Assembly (NCBI RefSeq): GCF_008000935.1
Contig: NZ_CP042831.1
Location: forward strand, 434,001-498,000
DNA: 64,000 nucleotides
Reading direction: 5' to 3'
From: Flavobacterium alkalisoli
GTDB taxonomy: Bacteria; Bacteroidota; Bacteroidia; Flavobacteriales; Flavobacteriaceae
Shown: positions 26,549 through 35,064 of the stretch, piece after piece
How positions within the stretch are numbered: position 1 is the stretch's first letter
Layout of the letters: every line of letters starts with the position of its first letter
Program-made: the position numbers and the translations under genes
The notes under the pieces: model-generated
Told to the model about the DNA's origin: nothing
What the model saw: only the letters and a program-made list of their open reading frames with translations
Databases searched by the model: none

Positions 26549-27487
26549 CTAAAACTGATAAACCACCTCTACCTTATGTCCTTGTAAAGCATTTTTAGCC
26601 TTATCTATATCTTCGGTAAAGCCAAGGATATAACCTCCGCCTCCCGAACCACAAAGCTTAAGATAGTAATCGTTTGATTCAATACCTTTTTGCCATAACT
26701 CATGGAAACCTTCCGGAATCATAGGCTTAAAGTTATTGAACACCACTTTAGAAAGTTCTTTAGTGTTATTGATAAGTGATTTTACATCCCCGTGAAGGAA
26801 ATTATCAATACAGGCGTCTGTATATTTAAGGAACTGGGTTTTTACCATATTACGGAAACCTTTATCCTTAAGGCTTTCCATAAAAATTTGTACCATAGGT
26901 GCTGTTTCCTTAACGATACCGGAGTCCAGTAAAAATACTGCCCCCTTACCTTCAAGGTTTTGCATTGGTATACCGGTAGCCTCAATATTATCGTGAGAAT
27001 TGATAAGTATAGGCAGGCTCAGGTAACTGTTAAGCGGGTCAAGCCCAGAGCTTGTTCCGTGAAAATAAGATTCCATTTTACTGAAAATCTGTTTAAGCTG
27101 CATTAGCTTTTCACGTGTAAGGTTTTCCAGAACCGTGATTTTGTTATTGGCATACTGGTCGTAAATAGCCGCTACAAGCGCACCACTACTCCCTATACCA
27201 TAACCCTGCGGTATACTGGAGTCAAAATACATTCCTGATTCTACATTGCGATGTAAGCTGTCAAAATCAAACGTTACCAGTTCAGGATTTTCCTGCTGCA
27301 TCTTTTCAAGATAAGCAACAAAGCCTTTTAGTTTTTCATTCGATTTTTTTGCAAGCTCGGTATCGGTATCTGTTAACCTTAAGCCTCCGTTATAAAAGTT
27401 ATACGGAATAGCTAATCCTTTGGAGCCCTTGTTAATGCCATGTTCTCCAAACAGAAGTATTTTAGAATAAAATAAAGGTCCTTTCAT
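26549..27487 (-). CDS. mvk: mevalonate kinase (GHMP family)
   Basis: A 312-residue cytoplasmic GHMP kinase predicted to phosphorylate mevalonate with ATP. The N-terminal SKILLFGEHG motif and the phosphate-binding loop PQGYGIGSSGALV (~94-106) are clear, as is the C-terminal GSGGGGYILGF motif. HGTSSGLDP is the motif 2 equivalent with the conserved Asp. It sits between the diphosphomevalonate decarboxylase and membrane-protein genes. A phosphomevalonate kinase is not visible in this window and would have to lie elsewhere. Confidence 0.9.
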   Translation of the reverse strand: MKGPLFYSKILLFGEHGINKGSKGLAIPYNFYNGGLRLTDTDTELAKKSNEKLKGFVAYLEKMQQENPELVTFDFDSLHRNVESGMYFDSSIPQGYGIGSSGALVAAIYDQYANNKITVLENLTREKLMQLKQIFSKMESYFHGTSSGLDPLNSYLSLPILINSHDNIEATGIPMQNLEGKGAVFLLDSGIVKETAPMVQIFMESLKDKGFRNMVKTQFLKYTDACIDNFLHGDVKSLINNTKELSKVVFNNFKPMIPEGFHELWQKGIESNDYYLKLCGSGGGGYILGFTEDIDKAKNALQGHKVEVVYQF

Positions 27488-27544
27488 CAGGATATATTTT
27501 TATTAAAGGTAATTAAAAAACCGCAGATTTCCTAAATTATTGCC

Positions 27545-28630
27545 TTAAGCTATCTGTTGTGCACCATTACCAATTTCGTCACAAATGTACTGACTGTTTT
27601 GACAATAGGCAACTAATTCATTCTTAATAAATTCCAAAACTTTCACTTTATCGTTTTCAGGATACAGCACGTGCACATTAGCACCTGCATCGAGCGTAAA
27701 GCATACAGGAATAGTAGTTTCCCTTCTAAACTTCCATACCCTGTTAATGATTTCCAGCGTATTAGGCTTCATCAGTATAAAATAAGGCATAGATGTCATC
27801 ATCATACTGTGCAGCGTCAAGGCCTCACTTTCGGTAATACTGATGAAACTTTCCAGATCACCACTTACCAATGCTTCCTTAATCTTACTAAGATTATCAT
27901 GTGCCTGCTCAAAACGCTGTTGCGCAAATGGGTGACCGTGCATAAGGTCATGACCAACAGTACTTGAAACCTGTTTCTCTCCCTTATCTACCAACAGAAT
28001 GGTATCCTGATAGTTTTTAAAGTTATCATGAATTACATACGGAAATGTTACCCCATACAGATTTGAGCTCTCTTCAAAATCCTTATGTTCGCCCCAAACC
28101 ACAACATTGCCTTTTACACTTCTACAGGCACTGCCGGAACCTAAGCGCGCCAAAAACGAAGCCTTGTTGTAAAAATAAGCATCATCCATATCAGGGTTTA
28201 GCAATCTTTCCAGACTCATAAAGTTCATGGCCAAAGCCGCCATACCCGAAGCCGAAGATGCTATACCCGAACTGTGCGGAAATGTGTTTTGTGTATCAAT
28301 AGTGAAATGATATTCCTTTAAGAAAGGAAGATACTCCTCTACCCTTTGCAGGAATTTTTCAATCTTAGGACGAAAATCCGGCTTGGGTTTTCCTTCAAAA
28401 AGCAGGTTGAACGAAAAGCTTCCGTTGTTCTCTTTCTTCTCAAAACCTAGTTTGGTTATGGTCTTACAGTTGTTAAGGGTAAAACTAACCGAAGGGTTAG
28501 CGGGAATCTGGTTCTCTTTTTTACCCCAGTACTTTACAAGTGCTATATTACTGGGCGCGCTCCATTCAAAACTACCGGTTTGCACAAAAGAGGTATATTG
28601 TTTAGGAATAAAATCCTTTTCAGACAGCAT
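27545..28630 (-). CDS. mvaD: diphosphomevalonate decarboxylase
   Basis: A 361-residue GHMP-fold enzyme that converts diphosphomevalonate to isopentenyl diphosphate with ATP use and CO2 release. Landmarks: NIALVKYWGK near residue 30, the ATP loop FPHSSGIASSASG, the SGSACRSVKG segment, and FTLDAGANVHVL near the C-terminus containing the catalytic Asp. First gene of a five-gene operon continuing with mevalonate kinase, the membrane protein, the UbiA prenyltransferase and the pseudouridine synthase. A TAnnTTTG box lies just upstream. Confidence 0.93.
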   Translation of the reverse strand: MLSEKDFIPKQYTSFVQTGSFEWSAPSNIALVKYWGKKENQIPANPSVSFTLNNCKTITKLGFEKKENNGSFSFNLLFEGKPKPDFRPKIEKFLQRVEEYLPFLKEYHFTIDTQNTFPHSSGIASSASGMAALAMNFMSLERLLNPDMDDAYFYNKASFLARLGSGSACRSVKGNVVVWGEHKDFEESSNLYGVTFPYVIHDNFKNYQDTILLVDKGEKQVSSTVGHDLMHGHPFAQQRFEQAHDNLSKIKEALVSGDLESFISITESEALTLHSMMMTSMPYFILMKPNTLEIINRVWKFRRETTIPVCFTLDAGANVHVLYPENDKVKVLEFIKNELVAYCQNSQYICDEIGNGAQQIA

Positions 28631-28645
28631 ATCTTAAAATTTATA

Positions 28646-28653
28646 CAAAGATA
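28646..28653 (-). promoter_or_regulatory. -7 element of the mevalonate operon
   Basis: On the minus strand the sequence reads TATCTTTG, a match to TAnnTTTG, about 16 nt before the mvaD ATG. No clear -33 TTTG is visible. Confidence 0.4.
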
Positions 28654-28686
28654 GTTTTTTATAGAAATATTACATTTTTGTTTTAT

Positions 28687-28694
28687 TAACTTTG
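28687..28694 (+). promoter_or_regulatory. -7 element of tspO
   Basis: TAACTTTG fits TAnnTTTG and lies 27 nt before the tspO ATG. It is divergent from, and about 35 bp away from, the mvaD -7 box. The -33 element is not evident. Confidence 0.4.
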
Positions 28695-28721
28695 GTTAAA
28701 ACCCCAAACTAAAATCAATCA

Positions 28722-29198
28722 ATGACACAAGCTTTCAGGATAATTGGAATGGTATTGCTTTGCCTTGCCATTGGATATTTAGGAAGTAAAATAACGGTTG
28801 AAAGTGTACAAACATGGTACCCAACACTTGAAAAACCAAGCTTTAACCCGCCTAACTGGCTGTTTGCACCAGTATGGACTACACTCTATATTATAATGGG
28901 TATTGCCGCCGGAATTGTATGGAACAAAATAACACTTGATAAAGATTCGGTAAAAAGGGGAATGACTTTCTTTTTTTCACAATTAGGACTTAACCTGTTG
29001 TGGTCATATCTTTTTTTCGGACTAAAAAACCCTTTACTGGGTTTATTTGATATTATATTACTGTGGCTTTTTATATATGAAACCATGGCACAATTTAACA
29101 AAGTAAGCAAAACAGCTACCTACCTGTTTATACCTTATATGCTTTGGGTAAGTTTTGCCACAATACTAAATGCCTCCATCTGGTGGCTCAACCGATAA
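28722..29198 (+). CDS. tspO: TspO/MBR family protein
   Basis: A 158-residue five-helix membrane protein of the translocator protein family, which binds porphyrins and other hydrophobic ligands. The family signature WYPTLEKPSFNPPNWLFAPV (~34-53) is nearly canonical, and the later LNLLWSYLFFGLKNPLLGL and NASIWWLNR segments fit. Normal length. Single gene ending in a strong bidirectional terminator. Function in Bacteroidota is not settled; stress or tetrapyrrole-linked roles are known in other bacteria. Confidence 0.93.
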   Translation: MTQAFRIIGMVLLCLAIGYLGSKITVESVQTWYPTLEKPSFNPPNWLFAPVWTTLYIIMGIAAGIVWNKITLDKDSVKRGMTFFFSQLGLNLLWSYLFFGLKNPLLGLFDIILLWLFIYETMAQFNKVSKTATYLFIPYMLWVSFATILNASIWWLNR

Positions 29199-29228
29199 AA
29201 AAAGCCCTTCAAATGAAGGGCTTTTTTT
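29199..29228. terminator. bidirectional terminator between tspO and nadV
   Basis: A perfect 10-bp stem (AAAGCCCTTC at 29201-29210, GAAGGGCTTT at 29215-29224) has a 4-nt loop between an A run and a T run. It overlaps the end of the nadV coding region. Confidence 0.9.
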
Positions 29229-30699
29229 ATATGGCATCAACTGCAACTTTCTTTTTTACACGTTCTCTTATTTCTGCCAGTGTATTTTCTTTAAGCAATT
29301 TCCCATCCCTGAAAACTTCCTTAAGTTCTCCGGTTTTTTCTTCCTCCCTACTCACCTGATCCCTTAAAATATACCTGCCGTTAACAAGGTCAATTTTCAT
29401 AAGTCCTTTAGCCGATTTTTTTGTTCCGTCATCAGTTACAGGATCTTTAAATATTTCTCTTCCCTCACCTTTTACATCACCATAAGTTGCTTTCATAGCA
29501 AAACCAAAAGTATCTCTTGTATTATACTGATAAGTGAATGAGCCTATACCTAAAACCACATTAGTGGAAGCAAAACCTTTCTGTTTAAGTCTTTCGCAAA
29601 TATTAGTAGCCCTTTCTAAGGTTATACTGTCCCCATAAATAGCCCCTATTTGCGGAATAAGCTCTTTATACCCCTTATGGTTTACAACCCCTCCAAAAAT
29701 ATCCCATAACAGTTCTACCACTCCTTTCCTTTCTGCTTCGGTTTTCCCTTCAGGATTACCACACAAAATATCAGCAGGATCGCCACTATCGGGCCTCACA
29801 ACCACTCTACCTTCTCTACTTTCTATCTCATTTTTAAGACTTGGCAGATACTCCTGTAGCACTTTCCATAAATCCCATGTATCAGATACTATAGAAACTA
29901 TACCCTTAGGGTATACTTCACAAATAAGTCTTTTAAATGTTTCATATTCGCCCTCATTAGTACCCATACACATAACAGAATGCTCTGTTGCAGCTACCGA
30001 ACCTCCTATAAGCTCTTTATCAGAATCGGCATTATAATATTCTTCAAGAAAATCTATTGCCGGAATGGTGTCGGTACCCGTAAAACTTAACAAATGCCCT
30101 GCTGCAGATGTTACAGCTGCTTCTACCCCTCCCATGCCACGCATAGAGAAGTCATGCCCCTGCCAGTTAACAAATTCCTCCGCGACAGAAGTTTCCGCTG
30201 CATACCTGTCTAATATTTTTCTGTATTCCCTCGCAATAGTAGCCGAGTTACAAGGCAGCCATACAACAGCTGAAAGAAGAGTTTCAAAATAATTGGTTAA
30301 CCAAAAGAACTCAGGAAGCGTATTATACATGGTAAACATAGGCACCCTAAGCGGGACTGAAGCGCCTTCAGGCAGTGCCTTAAAAACCATAGGGATATAT
30401 CCCAAATCATGTAATGCCTCTATATGAGCTGTACCTACCTGATTATCACCAAGATAATTATTTATCCTCCTGGCATATTTTTTAACCACCTCATCTTTTG
30501 GTCTCCCAAAAAAATGAAGGTTAAAATCTTCTATAACATATTTTTTAATAAAATACTGTAACCCAAAAAACACAACCTCATCCACACCCTGTATCCTGGA
30601 TTTTCTTGGTGTCCAGTTAGAATATACCATTGTTGTACCCTGAGGATACTGTCTTCTGTGGTCTACTTTGTATCCGTCTGTTAATAATAGTGGATTCAT
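29227..30699 (-). CDS. nadV: nicotinamide phosphoribosyltransferase (NAMPT/NadV-like)
   Basis: A 490-residue homologue of animal NAMPT, which joins nicotinamide to PRPP to make NMN. Matching landmarks are LLLTDGYKVDHRRQYPQGT at the N-terminus, the active-site histidine in AATEHSVM, VSDTWDLWK, VVRPDSGDP, YGDSI and VFKDPVTDD. The start codon overlaps the stop of the Prs-like gene by 4 nt (ATGA), implying translational coupling. In phages, close homologues paired with a Prs-like kinase can instead use ADP-ribose pyrophosphate to make NAD+ directly (NARP1); sequence reading alone does not decide between the two. Confidence 0.92.
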   Translation of the reverse strand: MNPLLLTDGYKVDHRRQYPQGTTMVYSNWTPRKSRIQGVDEVVFFGLQYFIKKYVIEDFNLHFFGRPKDEVVKKYARRINNYLGDNQVGTAHIEALHDLGYIPMVFKALPEGASVPLRVPMFTMYNTLPEFFWLTNYFETLLSAVVWLPCNSATIAREYRKILDRYAAETSVAEEFVNWQGHDFSMRGMGGVEAAVTSAAGHLLSFTGTDTIPAIDFLEEYYNADSDKELIGGSVAATEHSVMCMGTNEGEYETFKRLICEVYPKGIVSIVSDTWDLWKVLQEYLPSLKNEIESREGRVVVRPDSGDPADILCGNPEGKTEAERKGVVELLWDIFGGVVNHKGYKELIPQIGAIYGDSITLERATNICERLKQKGFASTNVVLGIGSFTYQYNTRDTFGFAMKATYGDVKGEGREIFKDPVTDDGTKKSAKGLMKIDLVNGRYILRDQVSREEEKTGELKEVFRDGKLLKENTLAEIRERVKKKVAVDAI

Positions 30700-31523
30700 A
30701 GCTTTAGTTTTATTTGTTCAACATTTGGATTATTAATATCAGTAAAGGAATCTGTAGTAAATATGGTTGTAAACCATTCTCCAAACACCTCAAAACCCTT
30801 ACTGAAAATACCATGGCTTACCGCTAGGTAAAGTCTTCCGGCGTTTTTATCTTTTAAGGCCTGTGCAAGCCCTGTAAAAGTACCTCCACCATCACAAATA
30901 TCATCTACTATAAGGCAGTCGGCTCCTGCCAAATCATCCTCATACACCTTAAAGCCAGATAACCTTCCGGTTTTTACATCCCTGCTCTTACTGCATTCCA
31001 CAACCTCAGCACCGCCAAGATATTCAGATAGCTTGTACACTTTTTTAAGTGCGCCCCCGTCAGGTGAAATCAGTTTTACATCATTACCTATTCTTTTTAT
31101 CACTTCTTTTATATAGGCGTGATTTGAAATCACTTCACAATTGTTTAAAAGTGCAGGTGTAACATCAGAATGCGGGTCAAAAACCATAACTTTATCAAAC
31201 TGCATGGTATTGATAATATCGGCATAAATTTTTACCGTTAAGGGTTCGCCTGCAACCATTAACCTGTCCTGACGTGCTGCCGGAAAATAGGGTATAAAAA
31301 GATTTACACTCCTTACTCCAATTCTTTTTAAAGCATCGGCAGCAACTGTAAGTTGTCCTAAATCATTAAACGATTTAATGCGATGGGTAATGGTTACGGT
31401 TTGATTAACGTCAAAATTGGGCTCAATTTTAATGTGTGGTTCTCCGCCATAAAAGGTAAAAGCCTTAAAGCTAATTTCTTTTCCCGCCAGCGGACTAAAG
31501 GTGTTGTCTAAATTAAGAATCAT
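30696..31523 (-). CDS. prs: Prs-like ribose-phosphate pyrophosphokinase, NAMPT-linked type
   Basis: A 275-residue member of the PRPP synthetase family, shorter than the usual ~315. Visible landmarks: PYFPAARQDR (~75-84), FDPHSD with the catalytic-type His, SPDGGALKK, and a PRPP-binding loop DDICDGGGTF starting at D207 instead of the usual DDxxDTxGT. It likely supplies PRPP to the adjoining NAMPT enzyme, or pyrophosphorylates ADP-ribose as in the phage NARP1 route. It lies downstream of the Nudix regulator across a 66-nt gap holding two operator-like palindromes. Probably not the housekeeping PRPP synthetase. Confidence 0.85.
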   Translation of the reverse strand: MILNLDNTFSPLAGKEISFKAFTFYGGEPHIKIEPNFDVNQTVTITHRIKSFNDLGQLTVAADALKRIGVRSVNLFIPYFPAARQDRLMVAGEPLTVKIYADIINTMQFDKVMVFDPHSDVTPALLNNCEVISNHAYIKEVIKRIGNDVKLISPDGGALKKVYKLSEYLGGAEVVECSKSRDVKTGRLSGFKVYEDDLAGADCLIVDDICDGGGTFTGLAQALKDKNAGRLYLAVSHGIFSKGFEVFGEWFTTIFTTDSFTDINNPNVEQIKLKL

Positions 31524-31525
31524 AC

Positions 31526-31546
31526 TTTGCGTTATTTTTACACAAA
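31526..31546 (-). promoter_or_regulatory. putative NrtR operator 1
   Basis: A 21-bp imperfect palindrome TTTGCGTTA-N3-TTACACAAA (7 of 9 arm positions match) lies immediately upstream of the prs start codon. It shares spacing and arm sequence with two further sites in this locus. Confidence 0.65.
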
Positions 31547-31577
31547 TTTATAGCATTAAAATTTACCAACAAAATAT

Positions 31578-31598
31578 TTTGTGTAATTCTTACGCAAA
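31578..31598 (-). promoter_or_regulatory. putative NrtR operator 2
   Basis: A 21-bp palindrome TTTGTGTAA-N3-TTACGCAAA (8 of 9 arm positions match), the best of the three. It overlaps the stop codon of the Nudix regulator and lies 55 nt before the prs ATG. Confidence 0.7.
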
Positions 31599-32276
31599 TT
31601 TTATTTCAAAATGGAATCCTCCTTTTTCCAATGCCTTATATTTAGCACTGTTAAAACGAAATAACTTTGCCGGACGACCGGCTTTTTTTTCGGAAAACCT
31701 GTCGGTTTCCTCTACAATATCGAAACTAAGGATTTTCTTTCTGAAATTTCGCCTGTCAATTTCTTTTTCTAAAATAGTACAATAAAGATTTTCAAGATCA
31801 GAAAACAAAAATTCTTTGGGAAGTAAATCAAAACCAACAGGCTGATAGGTAAGCTTGGCTTTAAGCCTTTCAATGGCTCTTTGCAGTATAAGATTATGGT
31901 CAAAAGCGAGTGCAGGAACATCTTTAACAGGAAACCATTGTACCTTATCGGCATCAGTATCAGCTTTTATATTGGTTTTAGAAGAATCAATTAATGCAAA
32001 ATAAGCTACGGATATTACCCTGTTTCTTGAATCCCTGTTAAGATCATCACCAAAGGTATAGAGCTGCTCCATAAAATTTATATCTACATTAGTCTCCTCT
32101 TTAAGTTCACGGGTAACTGCACTTATAAGCGATTCATTATCTTTAACCAAACCTCCCGGTAAGGCCCAATACGATTCCTGACCGTCAAATTTTTGCTGTA
32201 TTAACAACACATATAAAGTATCCTGCTGATAACCGAAGACTACTGCATCTACAGCTATTTTTATGTTTTGGCTCAT
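31590..32276 (-). CDS. nrtR: NrtR-type Nudix-winged-helix transcriptional regulator
   Basis: A 228-residue two-domain protein: an N-terminal Nudix domain (~1-140) and a C-terminal winged helix (~150-220: FSDLENLYCTILEKEIDRRN). The Nudix box GLVKDNE...RELKEETNV keeps the acidic residues but has Asn where the motif calls for Gly, so it may bind rather than hydrolyse its ligand. NrtR proteins in other bacteria repress NAD salvage genes and release DNA on binding ADP-ribose. MSQNIKIAV at 32276 is preferred over a GTG seven codons earlier. Palindromes before this gene and before prs suggest it controls itself and the salvage operon. Confidence 0.88.
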   Translation of the reverse strand: MSQNIKIAVDAVVFGYQQDTLYVLLIQQKFDGQESYWALPGGLVKDNESLISAVTRELKEETNVDINFMEQLYTFGDDLNRDSRNRVISVAYFALIDSSKTNIKADTDADKVQWFPVKDVPALAFDHNLILQRAIERLKAKLTYQPVGFDLLPKEFLFSDLENLYCTILEKEIDRRNFRKKILSFDIVEETDRFSEKKAGRPAKLFRFNSAKYKALEKGGFHFEIKFA

Positions 32277-32279
32277 AAC

Positions 32280-32300
32280 TATGCGTATATTATACACAAA
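32280..32300 (-). promoter_or_regulatory. putative NrtR operator 3 (autoregulatory)
   Basis: A 21-bp palindrome TATGCGTAT-N3-ATACACAAA (7 of 9 arm positions match), with the same 9-3-9 geometry as the two sites before prs. It ends 3 nt before the nrtR ATG. Confidence 0.6.
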
Positions 32301-32420
32301 AATAAAGAAACTTAACCGATAAGCCTAAGATGTTAAAATATATTCCCGTTAGTTAAAAAAACGCAACCATCTGTTTTAATCCTCATCTTATAAAGAGATG
32401 ATTAATATAATTTGAAGACT

Positions 32421-33110
32421 ATGAAGATTAGATTTTTTAAAGCAATAATGGCTGCCGCCTCATTGCTGTTGTTAGGATCATGTAATGTTGATGATGACTA
32501 CACTTACTACTATCCAAGCAATAACATAGCATTAGGTATAATTGCCAATGCAAGTCCCGATTCTGACGGCCTCTTTTTTTATGCCGATCAGAATGATATA
32601 AACCAAAATCCCCTTGAATACACAAATGCTGCCGGGTATTATAACTTTTACTTGGGCGACCGTACTTTCAGCATTCAGGATTCTGACGGACACGAGCTTA
32701 CAACTCTCGATAAAACACTAACTGCGGGAGACTTTTTTACCCTTTTTGCAGTAAATAACCTTGATGCAATTGAACTTATAGCCTATGACGATTTGTTGGA
32801 GTATCCGGCTGTAAATCATGCAGGAATTCGTTTTATAAACCTTTCTCCTGATGCACCTGCGATTAACATTGCTACCGAAACAGATGATCTTGCAACAGCC
32901 CTGGAATTTAAGCAGGCTACCGATTTTATGGAAATTCCGGCAGGAACATACACCATTACATATACTGATGATAATGATACTACACTATACACTGATGTAG
33001 ATATGGTTTTTACAGCCGGAAAGATATATACCATATACACTAAAGGTTATGTAACACCTCCTGCAGGAAGTGAAGATACCTTTAGCACCAAAAGAATGAG
33101 GAACTATTAG
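32421..33110 (+). CDS. DUF4397 domain-containing lipoprotein
   Basis: A 229-residue predicted lipoprotein: signal peptide with lipobox LLLGSC, then Asn-Val-Asp-Asp-Asp. The body has the DUF4397 style of beta-rich repeats (IANASPDSDGLFFYAD; HAGIRFINLSPDAPAINI; FMEIPAGTYTITYT). Function is unknown; such proteins are cell-envelope associated. The ATG at 32421 is used rather than an upstream TTG. Own terminator downstream; no close co-directional neighbour. Confidence 0.8.
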   Translation: MKIRFFKAIMAAASLLLLGSCNVDDDYTYYYPSNNIALGIIANASPDSDGLFFYADQNDINQNPLEYTNAAGYYNFYLGDRTFSIQDSDGHELTTLDKTLTAGDFFTLFAVNNLDAIELIAYDDLLEYPAVNHAGIRFINLSPDAPAINIATETDDLATALEFKQATDFMEIPAGTYTITYTDDNDTTLYTDVDMVFTAGKIYTIYTKGYVTPPAGSEDTFSTKRMRNY

Positions 33111-33140
33111 CAAACAAGCATCTCAATATTAAACTACATT

Positions 33141-33168
33141 AAAAGCCCCTCAAGTGAGGGGCTTTTTC
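33141..33168. terminator. bidirectional terminator
   Basis: An 11-bp perfect stem (AAAAGCCCCTC, GAGGGGCTTTT) has a 4-nt loop. It lies between the convergent DUF4397 and hypothetical lipoprotein genes. Confidence 0.88.
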
Positions 33169-33194
33169 ACACAAAAAAGATATCTCAACGCAGA

Positions 33195-33782
33195 TTAATT
33201 TTTTAAAATCACAATCCAGTCCCAGTCAGCCGGATCACCTATACCTACGCTTGGCGTATAAAGGAAAAGATTTACCTGAGCATCAGGATTACTGTCCCTA
33301 AATTCTTTTACCGCTGCCAGATTATCTACTGCTGCCCATATAGCATCATAGTCTATTTCTGACAGGAAAGGCGAAGTTTCGGGCTCATCAACAGACACTA
33401 AAGAGAATTGGGATTCAGCCGGTTGTGAAACAGGGTTTTGGATAGTTGAAAATTCTCCTGAAGCATCCATAGATTCAGGAAAAGTCATTTGCCCTAATCC
33501 CATCCATATAATCTCTCCGGCAAAAATAGGCATGTTTACCTCATCATAATTTAAGGTAATATCGCCAAAATCTCCGGCAGGATTAAAATCAGTTGAAATA
33601 GTGAAATTAGTGTTATCAGGAAAAGTAAGTTCTTTACCTCCTTCAAATGCATTAGTTAAAAGGTCTACTTTTAACAATAATACTTTATTGCCTTCCGATC
33701 CCCCATTAACAGGATCTGTATCCGTATCGGAACATGACATCAGCAAAGCTGCAAAAACTAATAGTAAAAATGATTTTTTCAT
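33195..33782 (-). CDS. hypothetical lipoprotein
   Basis: A 195-residue predicted lipoprotein (MKKSFLLLVFAALLMSC, then SDTDTDP). I recognise no domain. The mature part is acidic, and beta strands are likely (KVLLLKVDLL, ITLNYDEVNM); the C-terminus ends in hydrophobic DWDWIVILKN. The ATG at 33782 is preferred over a TTG two codons upstream. It lies 61 nt upstream of the next gene on this strand (the flavoprotein stop is at 33844), and no terminator was seen between the two coding regions on that side. Confidence 0.7.
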   Translation of the reverse strand: MKKSFLLLVFAALLMSCSDTDTDPVNGGSEGNKVLLLKVDLLTNAFEGGKELTFPDNTNFTISTDFNPAGDFGDITLNYDEVNMPIFAGEIIWMGLGQMTFPESMDASGEFSTIQNPVSQPAESQFSLVSVDEPETSPFLSEIDYDAIWAAVDNLAAVKEFRDSNPDAQVNLFLYTPSVGIGDPADWDWIVILKN

Positions 33783-33843
33783 AGCCAATAATTAATTGAT
33801 TTTTAATTAGATGCTACGAATGAATAATGGTTGCGTTAAATTA

Positions 33844-35064
33844 TTAGAAATCCTCTAAAACAGAGTGTGCCACGATATAGCCCCCTGTCCATGCATTTTG
33901 AAAGTTAAATCCTCCGGTTATTGCATCAATATTAAGTATCTCACCCGCAAAATAAAGGTCCTTTTGCATCTTGCTTTCCATGGTCTTAAAGTTCACTTCC
34001 TTAAGTTCTATTCCACCTGCTGTTACAAACTCTTCCTTAAAGGTGCTCTTTCCGTTAACCTTAAATTCGGCATTAACCAATTGGCCTACCAATGCCAGTA
34101 GCTGTGTTTTGGAAACGTCGGCCCAACGTGCTTCCGGTGAAATTCCGGCAGCATTGACCAGGCTTTGCCATAAACGGTTAGGAAAATCGAACGGACAGTA
34201 TTTTGCCACTGTCTTTTTAGGCTGTTCCTGTTTTAAATCCCTGAGTACCTCTTCACACTCCTCATGGCCAATATCATTAAGCCAGTTAACTTGTAATGTA
34301 AACTGATAGTTTTTATCAAACAGTTCCCGGGCACCCCAAGCCGACACCCTTAATATACCCGGGCCACTCATGCCCCAATGAGTAATAAGCAACGGGCCGG
34401 TAGCATTTAGCTTAGTACCTTTTACCTTAACAGATGCCAGTGCCGACACCCCCATAAGGTCTTTTATACGCAGATCTTTTATATTAAAAGTAAACAACGA
34501 AGGAACAGGCGGCACTATAGTATGACCCAGTTCCTGCATCATATCCCACATTTTAGGATTGCTGCCGGTTGTCATTACCAGCTTGGCAGCAAGAAAAGTA
34601 TCTTTTTGGGTGTCTATTTTCCAGTAGTCTTCTGCCTTGTATATAGTTTGAATGCTTTCTCCTGTAAGTACCTGTATTCCCTGTTTCCTGGTAGCTTCCA
34701 TAAAACAGTCTATAATGGTTTGGGAACTGTCGGTAACCGGGAACATTCTTCCGTCTTCTTCTATCTTAAGTTCTACACCATGTTTTTCAAACCACTCAAT
34801 AGTATCTCCCGAACAAAAACGGTTAAAAGGACCTTTAAGTTCCCTTTCCCCTCTCGGGTAAAACTTAACAAGGTCATTAGGTATAAAACACGCATGCGTA
34901 ACATTACACCTGCCACCACCGGAAATACGCACTTTACTGAGTACTTCCTTTCCTCTTTCCAGTATGGCTATTTTAAGCTTAGGATTGGCTTCTGCTATAT
35001 TTATAGCTGTAAAAAATCCGGCAGCACCCCCACCGGCAATAACTACATCAAAACTCTTACTCAT
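33844..35064 (-). CDS. BaiN/HI0933-like NAD(P)/FAD-dependent oxidoreductase
   Basis: A 406-residue flavoprotein. The N-terminal FAD-binding Rossmann motif VVIAGGGAAGFFTAINIAE is clear, followed by VRISGGGRCNVTHAC, the family hallmark, and a C-terminal AGEILNIDAITGGFNFQNAW that closes the FAD site. The HI0933/BaiN family has mostly uncharacterised reductases. The start overlaps the stop of the upstream phosphodiesterase gene by 4 nt (ATGA), so the two are translationally coupled. Confidence 0.9.
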   Translation of the reverse strand: MSKSFDVVIAGGGAAGFFTAINIAEANPKLKIAILERGKEVLSKVRISGGGRCNVTHACFIPNDLVKFYPRGERELKGPFNRFCSGDTIEWFEKHGVELKIEEDGRMFPVTDSSQTIIDCFMEATRKQGIQVLTGESIQTIYKAEDYWKIDTQKDTFLAAKLVMTTGSNPKMWDMMQELGHTIVPPVPSLFTFNIKDLRIKDLMGVSALASVKVKGTKLNATGPLLITHWGMSGPGILRVSAWGARELFDKNYQFTLQVNWLNDIGHEECEEVLRDLKQEQPKKTVAKYCPFDFPNRLWQSLVNAAGISPEARWADVSKTQLLALVGQLVNAEFKVNGKSTFKEEFVTAGGIELKEVNFKTMESKMQKDLYFAGEILNIDAITGGFNFQNAWTGGYIVAHSVLEDF

